Of a stretch of 64,000 nucleotides of DNA, positions 12,001-21,537 are shown piece by piece. The notes under the pieces are model-generated. The model did no database searches and was not told the DNA's origin. It was given only the letters and a program-made list of their open reading frames with translations. The translations under genes and the position numbers were made by a program. How positions within the stretch are numbered: position 1 is the first letter of the stretch; the number at the start of each line of letters is the position of its first letter. The stretch is taken from positions 29,013,135-29,077,134 of the forward strand of contig NC_065921.1 of NCBI RefSeq assembly GCF_024586455.1. The letters run 5' to 3'. The stretch is from Bactrocera neohumeralis (Eukaryota > Arthropoda > Insecta > Diptera > Tephritidae).

Positions 12001-13742
12001 TGCCTGCGTTTATAGCGCGCAAGCGATCACAACTTGCGCCGGTATTTGTATTCCAAATCCAAAAACTGCCATCAACGCTAGCGGACGCTAACAATGAAGG
12101 TTGCTGGTCTTTCTTTTCGGCAGTGTTAGAATTGTCTTGAGATACCACTCCGTCAATAGATGGTTGTTCTGAATTACTTTCTGAAGTCGCCGTGCGATTG
12201 TCGTCATCAACCTTTACTTCAACTGCTTTAGTTGTGTTTTTATCAAAATTTTCAACAATATTCACGGCTGTTACAGGCTTAGTAGTTACTAGATCCGACT
12301 TCTCTTTAACTTCTTTCTTTTCCAAATCGTTGGATTGCTCTGCATGCACTTCTGCCTGATGCAGTATTTGTTGTTTTGGATTTAACTCGCCACCATCGAC
12401 GCAAACTTCGTCGTCCGATGAACGCTCAGCTAAATCTAAGCTACCTTCAGTTGAGTCAGCGCTGTCGCCATCGCAGCTTGAGGATAAATTTTCTGCACAA
12501 GCCACCTTTTGACAATCGGCCAGTGTGACATCGGGCAATTGTTTGACATCACCATCTCCGTAATCTTGCTCCTGCTTCAAAGCATCAATTTCACCTTTAA
12601 GACTTTGACATGCTTCGACAAAATCAAAATTTGTTGTTGGACCACATTCAACAGACTTGTCAGTAACAATTTTTTCATCAGTTTCTTTCACTTTCTTTTC
12701 CGTTTCTGTTGGTGCTCCAAACTCATTTTCCAAATAATCGTAGTCATAGATGTCGAATATGTCATCATTACCGACGGGCATAATCGATTTTTTAGCATTA
12801 TTTTGCGTTTTAAAATTTTGCTTTTGTGCAGCCTTTGATTGCTTTGCATCCTCAATTATCAGTTGGGGTTCCTCAACCAAAGTTTTCTCTACATTGGTAT
12901 TCGCGGTGTGATTTTCATCTTTGAGCGTACATTTTTGTTGCTTAAATGGTGGCACATTTTGTGGGCACCAAGATAGTGAAGTTATTGCAGCCTCATGTCC
13001 ACGTAACATATATAATGTGCTCATGCTCTGTAGGTCACCAATTACAACCAAACCACGATTGGTGCCCACAGCAAAGATATGTTCATTGTGTGGCGAGCAG
13101 CGCAGCACCGTTAGTGTTTGATTTTTGCTTGAAATAAACATTGGTCGGCGACAATAAGTATTAGACGCCACACAATACACCACAATATCCTGTGCATTAA
13201 CCGACAACACATTGCGATTGCGCATATAACTTAGGAGCACATGATCACCTTGCGGTGATGGTCCATTGCCGTCCATGTACAAAGCAGTGCTAAAATGTGC
13301 CTTATGTCCACTCACCGCACAACCACGATCGAAATCCCATATCTGTACGGAATTATCCTGTGCCAAGGCGGCAAAATACTTTTGTTGATTGTTCGTAGTC
13401 GCAGTTTTTGCCACTTCAGTCGTATTTTCGGAAGCTTTAATTGCTGCTGTAGCGCTTATTGGCCAACCGGGATCTACATCTATACTCAATATACTTTGAC
13501 GTGTATGGAAAACTTTAATGACTGGTGGTTTATTTTCATTGTCGCCGCCATCAACTTGTTGAATTGGACCGACATAGTTAATACTGCGTGAACCTACATA
13601 AAGGAAGCCACCATCCGGTGTGCAAACACATCCTTCGTTAAGAAAACATAAATATTAGTACCACGACGAATTACGCACAATTTACATATTTACCGTTTGT
13701 TAAATTCCATTGTGGAGTAATTGGCACTTTAGCCAAAACCAT
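45..13742 (-). CDS. Gemin5: Gemin5 (rigor mortis) orthologue, 3' end off the window
   Basis: Gemin5 is the WD40 subunit of the SMN complex that recognises snRNAs for cytoplasmic snRNP assembly. Nine phase-consistent coding exons are visible: 13742-13694, 13632-11989, 11918-11582, 11507-11339, 9956-9803, 1754-847, 767-611, 526-373 and 302-45, about 1276 codons. The start ATG at 13742 gives MVLAKVPITPQWNLTN; the Trp aligns with the N-terminal Trp of human Gemin5. Residues 1-240 and 525-1000 hold WD40 blades with W-D or W-N signatures (QIWDFD, FWIWNT, VRVWDL), separated by a roughly 285-residue acidic linker. The last exons match the helical TPR-like part; VAVAPTISYKFWQNV lines up with the human VAMAPAAGYHVWLW stretch. 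A GTAAGT donor at 44-39 shows that at least one more exon lies to the left. Intron 1755-9802 contains an opposite-strand gene and transposon debris. Function is assigned by family similarity. Confidence 0.93.
1900..2230 (+). mobile_element. mariner-type transposase C-terminal relic
   Basis: Around 1970-2110 the plus strand reads in a broken frame as a His-rich block (FHHQNAP-like) followed by TPYSPGLAPYDLLLFSKL, the signature around the catalytic aspartates of Tc1/mariner transposases. Stops and frameshifts make it dead. It lies in the large Gemin5 intron. Boundaries are approximate and no terminal repeats were found. Confidence 0.6.
2255..3660 (+). mobile_element. Jockey-like non-LTR retrotransposon relic (endonuclease end plus RT)
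   Basis: The left part reads SDHLPIIISIE, the C-terminal signature of the APE-type endonuclease of non-LTR elements. Downstream frames carry reverse-transcriptase blocks: a KMGKVVPLLKPGK motif near 3050, YRPITLLSPV near 3110, and LSKAFDTVNH near 3310, which contains the first catalytic Asp of the RT palm. Several stops and frameshifts, and the loss of the later palm, thumb and RNase H parts, show a decayed, 3'-truncated copy. It sits in the Gemin5 intron, antisense to the host gene. Confidence 0.8.
3661..4050. other. unassigned intronic spacer
   Basis: Between two retrotransposon relics inside the Gemin5 intron. I see no convincing coding signal, RNA gene or regulatory motif here. Confidence 0.4.
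4050..5140 (+). mobile_element. RTE-like non-LTR retrotransposon, internally deleted
   Basis: A basic region between endonuclease and RT (NSWYDEECRIAAERKHTA, about 4190) leads into an RT fragment: MPAELFKHGGEELI (4685), LSVLCPIHKKGDPT (4793) and FRGISLLNVAYKVL (4848). At about 4965, just after YQCGFR, the RT frame jumps straight into the element's 3' terminal segment, beginning near TPLEGPSGEGPG in this frame, which recurs at 34 kb, 47 kb and 57 kb. The rest of the palm, including the YADD box, is missing, so the copy is internally deleted and inactive. It ends in an AAGAAGAAGAAG-type tail near 5130. Confidence 0.82.
5141..5506. other. upstream region of the CFAP206-like gene
   Basis: This unique sequence between a transposon relic and the nested gene should hold its promoter and 5' UTR. 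A pyrimidine-rich tract with a long T run occupies 5440-5480. I see no exact TATA box, DRE or E-box. Confidence 0.35.
5507..9731 (+). CDS. CFAP206: CFAP206-like cilia and flagella associated protein, nested gene
   Basis: CFAP206 is an axonemal protein of the radial spoke 2 base in motile cilia and flagella; in a fly this implies sperm and perhaps chordotonal neurons. Five exons keep phase: 5507-5953, 6020-6200, 8501-8850, 8914-9141 and 9198-9731, giving 579 residues against 622 in human. The N-terminus (FSRIFVQFVEECQASG, DEMLYKIQVFIIASY), a middle SHLWTSLLLS block (human SNLWTSF) and the C-terminal QNYCALSLALTNGLL (human RGFCAYTFATTDGLL) with NKWDFHRETIHLAYIRKL (human NEWELRRKAIKLANLRQK) support the assignment. 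The fourth intron (9142-9197, 56 bp) is the least certain junction, because the donor GTAATG is weak. The gene lies wholly inside a Gemin5 intron on the opposite strand; AATAAA at 9762 sits 31 bases past the stop. Confidence 0.88.
6201..8500. other. large CFAP206 intron filled with decayed repeats
   Basis: This 2.3-kb second intron has a GTGAGT donor at 6201 and a pyrimidine-rich CCCCCAAAAG acceptor ending at 8500. No intact coding region is visible. Segments at 7430-7560 and 8360-8440 resemble the dispersed CAACTCGGCAG(A/C)AT-type repeat also found at 27770-27850, so transposon fragments explain at least part of the length. Confidence 0.6.
7755..7870. repeat. 60-bp spaced direct repeat
   Basis: The 15-mer TCTGCGATGGGTGGT occurs exactly at 7768 and again at 7828, a 60-bp period, within a repeat-derived region of the CFAP206 intron. 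Only two units are visible. The parent element was not recognised. Confidence 0.6.
9762..9767 (+). terminator. poly(A) signal of the CFAP206-like gene
   Basis: An AATAAA hexamer lies 31 bases after the TGA stop at 9729-9731. Cleavage some 10-30 bases downstream would fall at about 9777-9797, directly against the Gemin5 splice donor (exon end 9803, antisense strand). Confidence 0.7.
10085..11095. repeat. 1-kb A-rich, T-poor low-complexity tract
   Basis: The plus strand is dominated by A runs and AAAT/AAATA words with almost no G or C for about 1 kb. On the sense strand of Gemin5 it is T-rich and fills most of intron 9957-11338. There is no fixed period and no coding signal. Confidence 0.85.
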
Positions 13743-14370
13743 ATTTTTGATATGCACGTGTTTTATACGAATACTTTTGCACAACTCCTTCGTCACTTTT
13801 TTGTAAACACTCCTTGACCGGCGTCTTTGGTTTGCGAGTTCAAATTTACCTTTTTATTAGAGATGCTACGATTTCGTCGACTTATCGTTATAACTGGAAA
13901 TCAAAGGATATAACTAAAAAAATGTTGACTAACGCATTTTTAATGTTATTTAAAATTAAATACACTATGAACAAATTAATCTGCAGAAGTTGTAACTGTT
14001 TTTGAAAACTATAACTGTTTGCGTTCTTATTGGATGTTTTACCGAAATGTGACTATAACCGTCGCATACTTAATATTTAAATTAATAGTATGCATTGCTA
14101 TATCTAATGATAATAATATGTATGTATTTATAATACATATCATTTATGTTGTTTTGTTATATTTTATTTAAATTATTTTTAAATAATTTTTTCTCCGAGG
14201 GTATTTGAAAACTAATCGAATTAGAAATCGGCTGTCAGCTGTTTGCTGCTGTCAAATTAGGAATGAAAACAAACTGGAATAAACAGCTGTTTTTAATTCA
14301 ATGGGGGCATGTTAAAATTGCGAAACATTGCATTTTATTAAGAAAAATTGTAGAAGTCACGAAATAAAAC
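13743..14370. promoter_or_regulatory. shared divergent promoter region, Gemin5 / rho-7
   Basis: These 628 bp separate the start codons of two head-to-head genes. Two CAGCTG E-boxes sit on the rho-7 side (near 14236 and 14284). The middle (about 14080-14200) is AT-rich with no gene. No TATA box in a convincing place was seen, as is usual for housekeeping genes. Confidence 0.6.
14282..14291. promoter_or_regulatory. E-box core-promoter motif (AWCAGCTGWT type)
   Basis: AACAGCTGTT matches exactly the E-box motif listed among Drosophila core-promoter motifs (Ohler motif 5). It lies 80-90 bp upstream of the rho-7 ATG at 14371. A near match (GTCAGCTGTT) lies at 14234. Confidence 0.55.
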
Positions 14371-15806
14371 ATGCTTCTACATAGAGCGTTATGTCGCAGC
14401 TGGACCCGGCAAATTGCGTGAGTATTTCAAGACTTTAAGCACGCGAATGTTTATTAACAAAAAATGCTTGTATGAAACAACAGCGAACCATTATTGCCCA
14501 GTTACAGTAGTAAATTACTGCGACCACATACAATAATAGTGCGCTCGATGCGTAGCAGTCCACGCCATCAGCGTCCACCACGTAGCGGCAGCCTACAAAC
14601 ATCGCCACCATTCGAGAATTATACTTTGGGTGGAGCAGTGCCGCCAAGTAACGTAGTGAAGGCTCTTGTATTCACGGGCGCGGTATTATTAAAAAATTAT
14701 TTGGAAATTGTAGACATTTTAAAGAATAATTTTTTACCTTCTCCAGTTCAGTGTTGGATGCTTCATGAGTGTAACTATACTTGAATATGAGAACACACGT
14801 AATATGATGATAGAAAAGGCACGTCAAAGTAAATTTCCTTGGCTACGAAGACAAAACGTCAGCCAGGAGAGAAATGTGTGGCAAGAACTAAAACAGGAAG
14901 TGAAACAACATTGGGATAAACTTACACCCGGTGAGCGGGTGTTTGTGCCACTTTGTGCATTGAATGTAATAGTATTTGGACTTTGGCGTGTACCATCATT
15001 GCGTAACACTATGATGACTTATTTTTGTTCGAATCCTGCAGGACGTAGGTTTATTCAAGATTTTACTAAAATGTTAGAAATATATTTCATATAACTTTTC
15101 CAGGTGCCGTTTGTTGGCCAATGTTCCTATCGACTTTCAGCCACTACTCAATGTTCCATTTATTCGCCAATATGTATGTTTTGCATAGCTTTTCCAACGC
15201 AGGCGTTTTGTCTTTGGGAAAAGAACAGTTTTTAGGTGTATATTTGAGTGCGGGTGTGATTGCCAGCTTGTCAAGTATTATCTATAAAACGGTGACTTCT
15301 AAGGCAGGACTTTCAATAGGCGCGGTAAGTTTCTTTTATTTATAAAAATTCATATTGTACAAAATTTTATATTTATTATTTAATCAATACTTCAGTCCGG
15401 CGCGATAATGGCGATTTTGGCTTATGTTTGTGCCAAGTATCCAGACACGCAGCTAAGCATATTATTCCTGCCTATGCTGAATTTTTCGGCGGGAGCGGTA
15501 AGTTTTAATCCCGCATAGCTTTATCAAAGATAATCTTATTTTTATTTACTACAAAGGCCATTAAAGTTATAATGGGATTCGATCTGGCTGGTTGCATATT
15601 AGGCTGGAAGTTCTTTGATCATGCTGCGCATTTAGGTGGTGCTCTTTTTGGACTGTAAGTTATTCAAACGCAATACTTATGTTTCAATTCGGAATTTAAT
15701 TTATATTTAAATTTTTTACAGTTTCTGGGTTTACTTCGGTACAGAATTATGGCAGAAGCGGATACCATTTCTGACAATGTATCATGATTTGCGCAAAACT
15801 AAATAG
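14371..15806 (+). CDS. rho-7: rhomboid-7, mitochondrial PARL-type intramembrane protease
   Basis: This is the inner-mitochondrial-membrane serine protease of the PARL family, which acts on mitochondrial membrane substrates in fusion and mitophagy control. Seven exons keep phase: 14371-14417, 14484-14682, 14747-15044, 15104-15324, 15396-15497, 15557-15654 and 15722-15806, giving 349 residues. The N-terminus is basic, as a mitochondrial targeting peptide should be. Family signatures are CWPMFLSTFSHYSMFHLFAN in the first conserved helix region, the catalytic GASGA box with Ser256 (split by the intron at 15325-15395), and FFDHAAHLGGALFG with catalytic His314. The 58-residue Ser-His spacing equals that of human PARL. 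The exon 2 acceptor (AACAACAG, 14483) has a weak pyrimidine tract but preserves the frame. Confidence 0.95.
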
Positions 15807-15990
15807 CAGTTCTAAAACAAAAGCTTTTATGTTAAATTCAAAACTAGTTAAAACACATAATTGTGTGGTCAATAATAATTTTAAATGCGTAGTTCGGTAA
15901 ATTATTATTATTAAGTAGTGAAAACACATACATATTTTTATGCATTCTTATGTATTTAAATCGCTAACGTTTTTTCATGAGGCAAGAACA

Positions 15991-15996
15991 AATAAA
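15991..15996 (+). terminator. poly(A) signal of rho-7
   Basis: An AATAAA hexamer lies 185 bases past the rho-7 stop and about 90 bases from the end of the convergent RBM48 coding region, so the two 3' UTRs nearly meet or overlap. Confidence 0.6.
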
Positions 15997-16086
15997 AGCA
16001 AATCTTATATTTCCAAATCACTCCGATTATTTTTTAGTCTAAATTATATACTATTTTTACGTTAATACCAGTCTATTGTCAGTATC

Positions 16087-16741
16087 TTAAGGTTCTTTTC
16101 TCTTCTTATCTAGCGGTTCACTACACTGAGCATCAGCTGGCATTATTAACGCCAATTTTTCGTTCACTTGTTGTCTGTGTTTAATTTCGGCTTTTCTCTG
16201 GAAGAGTTTCTCTCGAAGTTCATTAGTGGTTTCGTACTCCGGTGCATACGATATATGAAGTATACCGCCATAAAATTCTTGTGCATCTAAATACCGCTTA
16301 GCAAAGCGCGCTGTCTGCACTTTTGTAAATTTTACATGGTACACATCAGTGAAGGCTTCTAACTCCACTATAAAGTTAAGTACATAATTAATATGATATT
16401 TTGCATATTAACTGCTTTTAGTTAACCTTTTCTTGCCATCTCATCTGTAACACATTGCATAAATTCAATATCTCCACAGCGTTTAAGTTTACACTTGATC
16501 TCTTGTTTTAAATTAATCCTCGGCACTCCAAATACTAGAAGGTGTTTTGATTCATTTGCTACTGTGTAGACCTGTTGATTTAAAAAAAAAAAAACGCTAT
16601 AGATACTCAGATAAAACATTTATTTTTATAAAGTCAGTGTTATACCTTAACAGCTCTTAACCGCCGACCTCTTCTGTATTCTAAGCGATTCCTGCAATAA
16701 TTCTGTCTTATATGGTGAGTTGCACCTTTGTTTCCATCCAT
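16087..16741 (-). CDS. RBM48: RBM48-like RNA-binding protein (minor spliceosome factor)
   Basis: RBM48 is an RRM protein that, with ARMC7, supports U12-type (minor) intron splicing. Three exons keep phase: 16741-16646, 16571-16427 and 16367-16087, 173 residues. The N-terminal signature EYRRGRRLRAVKVYTVANES closely follows human KYREGRRPRAVKVYTINLES. The RRM spans about residues 40-120 and includes LLVFGVPRI and FYGGILHISYAPEYET (human FFGGLLHVCYAPEFET). The protein lacks the long C-terminal tail of vertebrate RBM48 (367 residues) and stops soon after a basic Lys/Arg tract. The donor at 16426 (GTTAAC) is non-consensus but is the only one that keeps phase. It is convergent with rho-7 and divergent from Ric. 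Confidence 0.92.
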
Positions 16742-17998
16742 AATTTACACTTTAGATATCTTATATTGCAAAGAAAAATCTTGTTTTATTCAAAAATACA
16801 CTATTTACATTTTTAAAACTATTTTCTGCTTAAACTTAATTTTGTTTACTAAAGTGAGACATGTATTTAAAATCGAATTGGCCTTCAATTATTATCGATA
16901 TATCAAAGTGTTCAAATTATATCGAATTTCAGCTGTAAAGATTGGCTTTAATTTACCACGTTTCTCATACCCAGTAATTCTTTAATTTAGAAAGACTAGC
17001 TTCAAAGTTTTAATAACGCAGTACTACCTTTTGAGCAAGTCTATTTCAGAGAGGGATAATTCCAAATGCCTTCTATCAAATAATGTACAATACATAGGCA
17101 AAAATTCACTATCATGGAATAGATATGAAATCGCCAAAGGCTTACCAGCATCTGCTCTTATTGGTAGAATGCGCATATATCAAAAACGTTCTAACCAGCA
17201 ACTCGTATTTTCCTTTAAAAACCTGCTTTAAAAATATTTAGTACAGCACACTAATGGATCTAATTAGTTTTAGTATGGTGAAATATGCCTTTTTAATTCT
17301 ACACACGAAACCAGCTGATAAGGACACCACTCTGTGTTCGTTGTAAGAACAAACATTCATACACATATATATCTATACAATCTGCAATGTTATTGTTTTT
17401 GCTTCAGCTGTCATTGTTGACAGTACATAATGCCACCAAATACACATGAAAAGTTGAAAAATCGAATCATTATGAAAATGTCGCACCTAAATTGATTTTA
17501 AAATTTGGCATTACAAGCATAAATAAATTATATTTCGTCATATTGTTATTGAAAATAAGTGCGTGCATATACAAAAATGGTTATGGACAATTAAATGTCT
17601 AATTCCTAATTTGTTTAATAGTCGCTGGTTTTAGTTGGTTGGAGCTGCGAAAAAATCCAGGTAAACAGTGAAGTGATATACAAAAGAAAAAATAATTTAA
17701 AAAAGTTAAAGTTTTACATGTTTGTACACTTGTACTTCAACATGCTTTTGATTTGTTTTACAAACTTTAATTTAACATCAACATTTTCAAAAGTTGTGTT
17801 TATTATGTGAAGACAGAGTAATACCTAATACCGGACGGAGTAGTCGGCAATATAATGTACTGTGTATTAAGACTAATATTATAATTTTCCGTAGAGCAAA
17901 TAAATTAGGATCCGGAAAACATTTAAAATATTCGCTATGGCTGCAATGTTTAAGATCTAAAATTACTCGCCCAACCAAAGGAATAAGCTTGTGGAAAA
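16742..17998. other. divergent intergenic region RBM48 / Ric
   Basis: It holds the promoter of RBM48 on the left, with a DRE at 16893, and the 5' region of Ric on the right. A possible noncoding Ric exon ends at a donor AATCCAG|GTAAAC near 17660. CAGCTG sites occur near 17312 and 17405. The rest is AT-rich and shows no coding signal. Confidence 0.5.
16893..16900. promoter_or_regulatory. DRE (TATCGATA) element
   Basis: A perfect 8-bp palindrome TATCGATA, the DREF-binding element typical of fly housekeeping promoters, lies 152 bp upstream of the RBM48 start codon and about 1.1 kb upstream of the Ric start. Confidence 0.6.
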
Positions 17999-18901
17999 AT
18001 GCCAGAGAAACGAAATACGCCACACGAACTGCGTGTATACAAGATTGTCATACTTGGAGATGGTGGGGTTGGTAAATCAGGTAAATTAGCACAGTCTCTC
18101 AATTTGAATAAAACAGAAATTAATGAAATTCTTTTTTCTCCATTTTAGCTGTCACCTTGCAATTCGTAAGTCATAGCTTTACGGACTACCACGATCCAAC
18201 TATCGGTAATAATATACTCTTAATAAAAGTAAAAAAAAAATATCTCATATAAAATATTTATTTGCAGAGGATTCCTATCAACAGCAAGCAGTGATTGATG
18301 GTGATGCCGCGCTGCTGGACATACTCGACACTGCTGGCCAGGTTGAGTTTACGGCCATGCGTGATCAGTATATGCGTTGTGGTGAAGGTTTCATAATATG
18401 TTACTCAGTGACAGACCGGCATAGCTTTCAAGAGGCGTCAGAGTATCGTAAACTAATACAACGCGTACGACTATCCGAAGACATACCATTGGTACTAATT
18501 GCGAACAAAATCGATTTGGTTTTAGCAAGAAAGGTAAATTTCTATAATTTCTATAACATCAAAAACTTAAGAAATATTATTAAATTCTTTGCAACAGGTA
18601 ACCACTGAAGAGGGCAAAAATTTGGCAAATCAGTTTGGTTGTCCGTTCTTTGAGACGTCCGCATGTGAGCGACATTGCATTGATGAACCATTCTACACGC
18701 TCGTTCGCGAAATACGCCGCAAAGAAGTAAGTGAAATGGTTATTAAATGAAAATAAAATTTTATCGATTGCTTTTGTAATGCCGCAGGCACAAGGTAGTG
18801 GCACAAGTTCGGAAAAGCTACATTCTCGTCGACGCAGCCGCTGGTGGCGCATACGCTCAATATTCGCTTTGGTCTTTCGGCGCCGCAGAAATCTTAATTG
18901 A
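17999..18901 (+). CDS. Ric: Ric, Ras-like GTPase of the RIT/Ric family
   Basis: Ric is a plasma-membrane Ras-family switch that binds calmodulin, orthologous to vertebrate RIT1/RIT2. Five exons keep phase: 17999-18080, 18149-18205, 18268-18533, 18598-18726 and 18788-18901, 215 residues. All GTPase boxes are intact: P-loop GDGGVGKS (20-27), the RIT-type effector loop HDPTIEDSY (42-50), DTAGQ (67-71), NKID (126-129) and ETSA (154-157). The C-terminus is strongly basic with aromatic residues (RRRSRWWRIRSIFALVFRRR) and has no CAAX box, as expected for this family, where membrane and calmodulin binding use the basic tail. The first in-frame ATG next to the conserved core was chosen; upstream noncoding exons are likely. 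Confidence 0.96.
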
Positions 18902-21537
18902 GCATGCGCATATGCAGAACACCAGCTAAATGCGCGCATTAAAGTATAAAATCAAATTGGTATAATTAAAAACGCACACAACTAATCGGCGGTGATTCTG
19001 CGCCTGCAACTGAGACGGTTGTAAACGCAACATATATTTTTCATTTTTTACTAACAATAACAAAAGCATTTAAATCAACAAAATTTCCTACTGCTCAAGT
19101 CAATCTATAAGTTCTTTGCCAGATCCAATAAGGTATGTGACATCTCGTATGTAAGTAAGCGCTTAAAGTTGCTTTAGTTAGCCAAGCTACGAGCTAATAT
19201 AGATTTTCTTAATTTATTTTATGCATTTCTAAAAAAATTGTAATTTATTTATTTTTTCTATGCAAAATTAATTTAAAAAAAAAAACTATTTAAAATTTTT
19301 TGTTAGCGACATTATTTTTTATAACGGTTTGCTCAAATGTCAAAAGTGCAAGGCAGAGAAAAAGTCATAGTGATTTTATTTATAGTTTTTGTTTTTATTT
19401 CAATAAGAAAATCGTGTCGAAAGCTCGTGTGATAGTTTTAAGTGTTAAAAAGTAAGAAGGCAAAATATTTAAAGAATTTATTCACATATAAAACAGAAAA
19501 GTGCGTATTTTTCAAAAATCTCTCCAAAAACAGCAATAAACTATTCAACCTGTCCAACAAATACGTATGAATGTGTATAATATAATATGTACTACATGTG
19601 CATACAAATGTATATACATACATATATAATATAAATGCAGTATATTATGAATGCTAGAGCATGCAACATGACAACTAATAAATTATAAATACTATACAAA
19701 AAGTAAACAAATACAAATTCTTAAAATTTTACTCAATTATTAAATGAATCTTTAATAATGATACATATTTACGATACTTCCGTAACACAATTAGATGGCT
19801 TAATACAATATACAAAAATAGTGAATATGTTAAGTAAAAAAAAATAATAACCAACTAGTTAATTTAAATAGAACTTGTTAATTTTATGCAAATACTACCA
19901 CTTGAAAGCTCTAAGACTTTTATCCCAAAAAGTGATAAACAAACGTAACTAACTAACTATTGAATGCGCCATTCAGCGCGAATTCTATACGGGCCATATT
20001 ATAATGATAAGGATTTGTTGAAAATCGTACTATCAGTCTGCGAAAATTTCCCACTACATATTGTACTACTATTAAAAAAATTGTTACAGATGTGTTATCT
20101 AGTTGAAATTTTACATGTAAAGTGTACTCAACATAAACAGTTTATTTTGAATTGTGAATTCAAAATGAGTCATACTATATAAATATAGTTGAAAAACATA
20201 TTATATATATTAGTTATAGCAATTAATTTGAAAAGCTTTAATATATTTATTATTTTTTATTGTTAAATAATATGTAATTTATATTTATTTATTTTTTGTT
20301 GTTGCTTTATTTATGAAATGTGTAAATATGTACATCTTATTGTACCTGGGTGAATAATATTACTTTTACAAGCACAAACATTACACAAACACTCGGGTAA
20401 CATGTTCCAATAAAAAAAATTATAGCATAAAAAATCACAAGATTATAGCAGATTTGAAATGGTCAACTATACCATATTAACTACACAAGAAATTGAAACT
20501 GTAAGTTCCTTAGTTGTTGAGTGAATTATTTAAAAGTATATTTATTGTATTTTTTTCGGTTTTTTGTTTTTAGAGATAAGTTTAATTTGAATAAACCTGT
20601 GTATGTTTGTTTCTACGTAAACACAATTAATGTATTAATTGTTTTCGGCTTTTGTTTTGTGCAATAAATATTACATTAACCTCAAGAGGCGAAAAACAAT
20701 TTGAATGTATGTATATAAATATTTAAATTCTCAACAAAAGTCAAAGAAAAAGATATAAACGTAAATATGTTTGTTGTTGTTGTTTAAGTTTTTGTTCTTT
20801 TTATTTTTCTGTGTACCGTGTACAATTATGTTTTATTTTATACAAATAATAATAGTTTATATTAAATGTTTGAATTATTTAATTCCATTATTGATGAAAG
20901 CAAATGTTTAAAAATCAAAAAAGTAAATAATATTATACTTTATGTCTCCTAATACCATTATAAATAAAATTAGAATATTGCGAAATGTAATTGTGTTTGA
21001 TTTATTCACATACATACATACATGGATGGCGGAACTCATTCTAGCAACTCAAATTTTGAGGTTAAGTTGCACTATAAACATATTGCAACAGTAAATATTA
21101 AAAACACTTAAAATAACTATAAAATTTGAATATTAGTATTTTTATGGCATGTCCTTTACGCGAAGCAAAAAATGGTACATCTACTCACCTTCGTTGATGA
21201 CGTCACAAAAATTTTAGTTTTCGGTACTAAACGACATAATTTTATGCCCAATTCCGATATTTGCACGTTAGTAGATTCAAAAAGTATGAATTTTTAAATA
21301 CATCAGCAAAAGACACTTCAATCGTTGTGTTTAAAATAAAAACAAGGTAAATAGCTCACAATAAACGGTATGCAAAATCGTAAGCTATATACACCGTAAT
21401 GTATGCCTATAAAGAAAGAAAGATATGGCAACACCGCAGTGCCATGGAACGTGCGATTTGTTTTGGTTTTTCGTTTGCACGTTTTGGAACAGTTGATTTT
21501 AGTATAACTCTTGCTTCTATAAAAATAAGTTATTATA
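18902..21537. other. Ric 3' UTR and Ric-NOL9 intergenic region
   Basis: This AT-rich stretch has no recognisable gene. Candidate poly(A) signals for Ric are ATTAAA near 18938 and AATAAA at 19677; later AATAAA words near 20660 may mark longer isoforms. A short CATA microsatellite lies at 21009-21023. The last 340 bp should contain the NOL9 promoter, including a CRE-like palindrome. Confidence 0.5.
21198..21205. promoter_or_regulatory. CRE-like bZIP site TGACGTCA
   Basis: A perfect TGACGTCA palindrome, the consensus for CREB/ATF-type bZIP factors, lies 333 bp upstream of the NOL9 start codon. Whether it is used is unknown; the same 8-mer also occurs by chance at 9146 near a CFAP206 splice junction. 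Confidence 0.35.
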
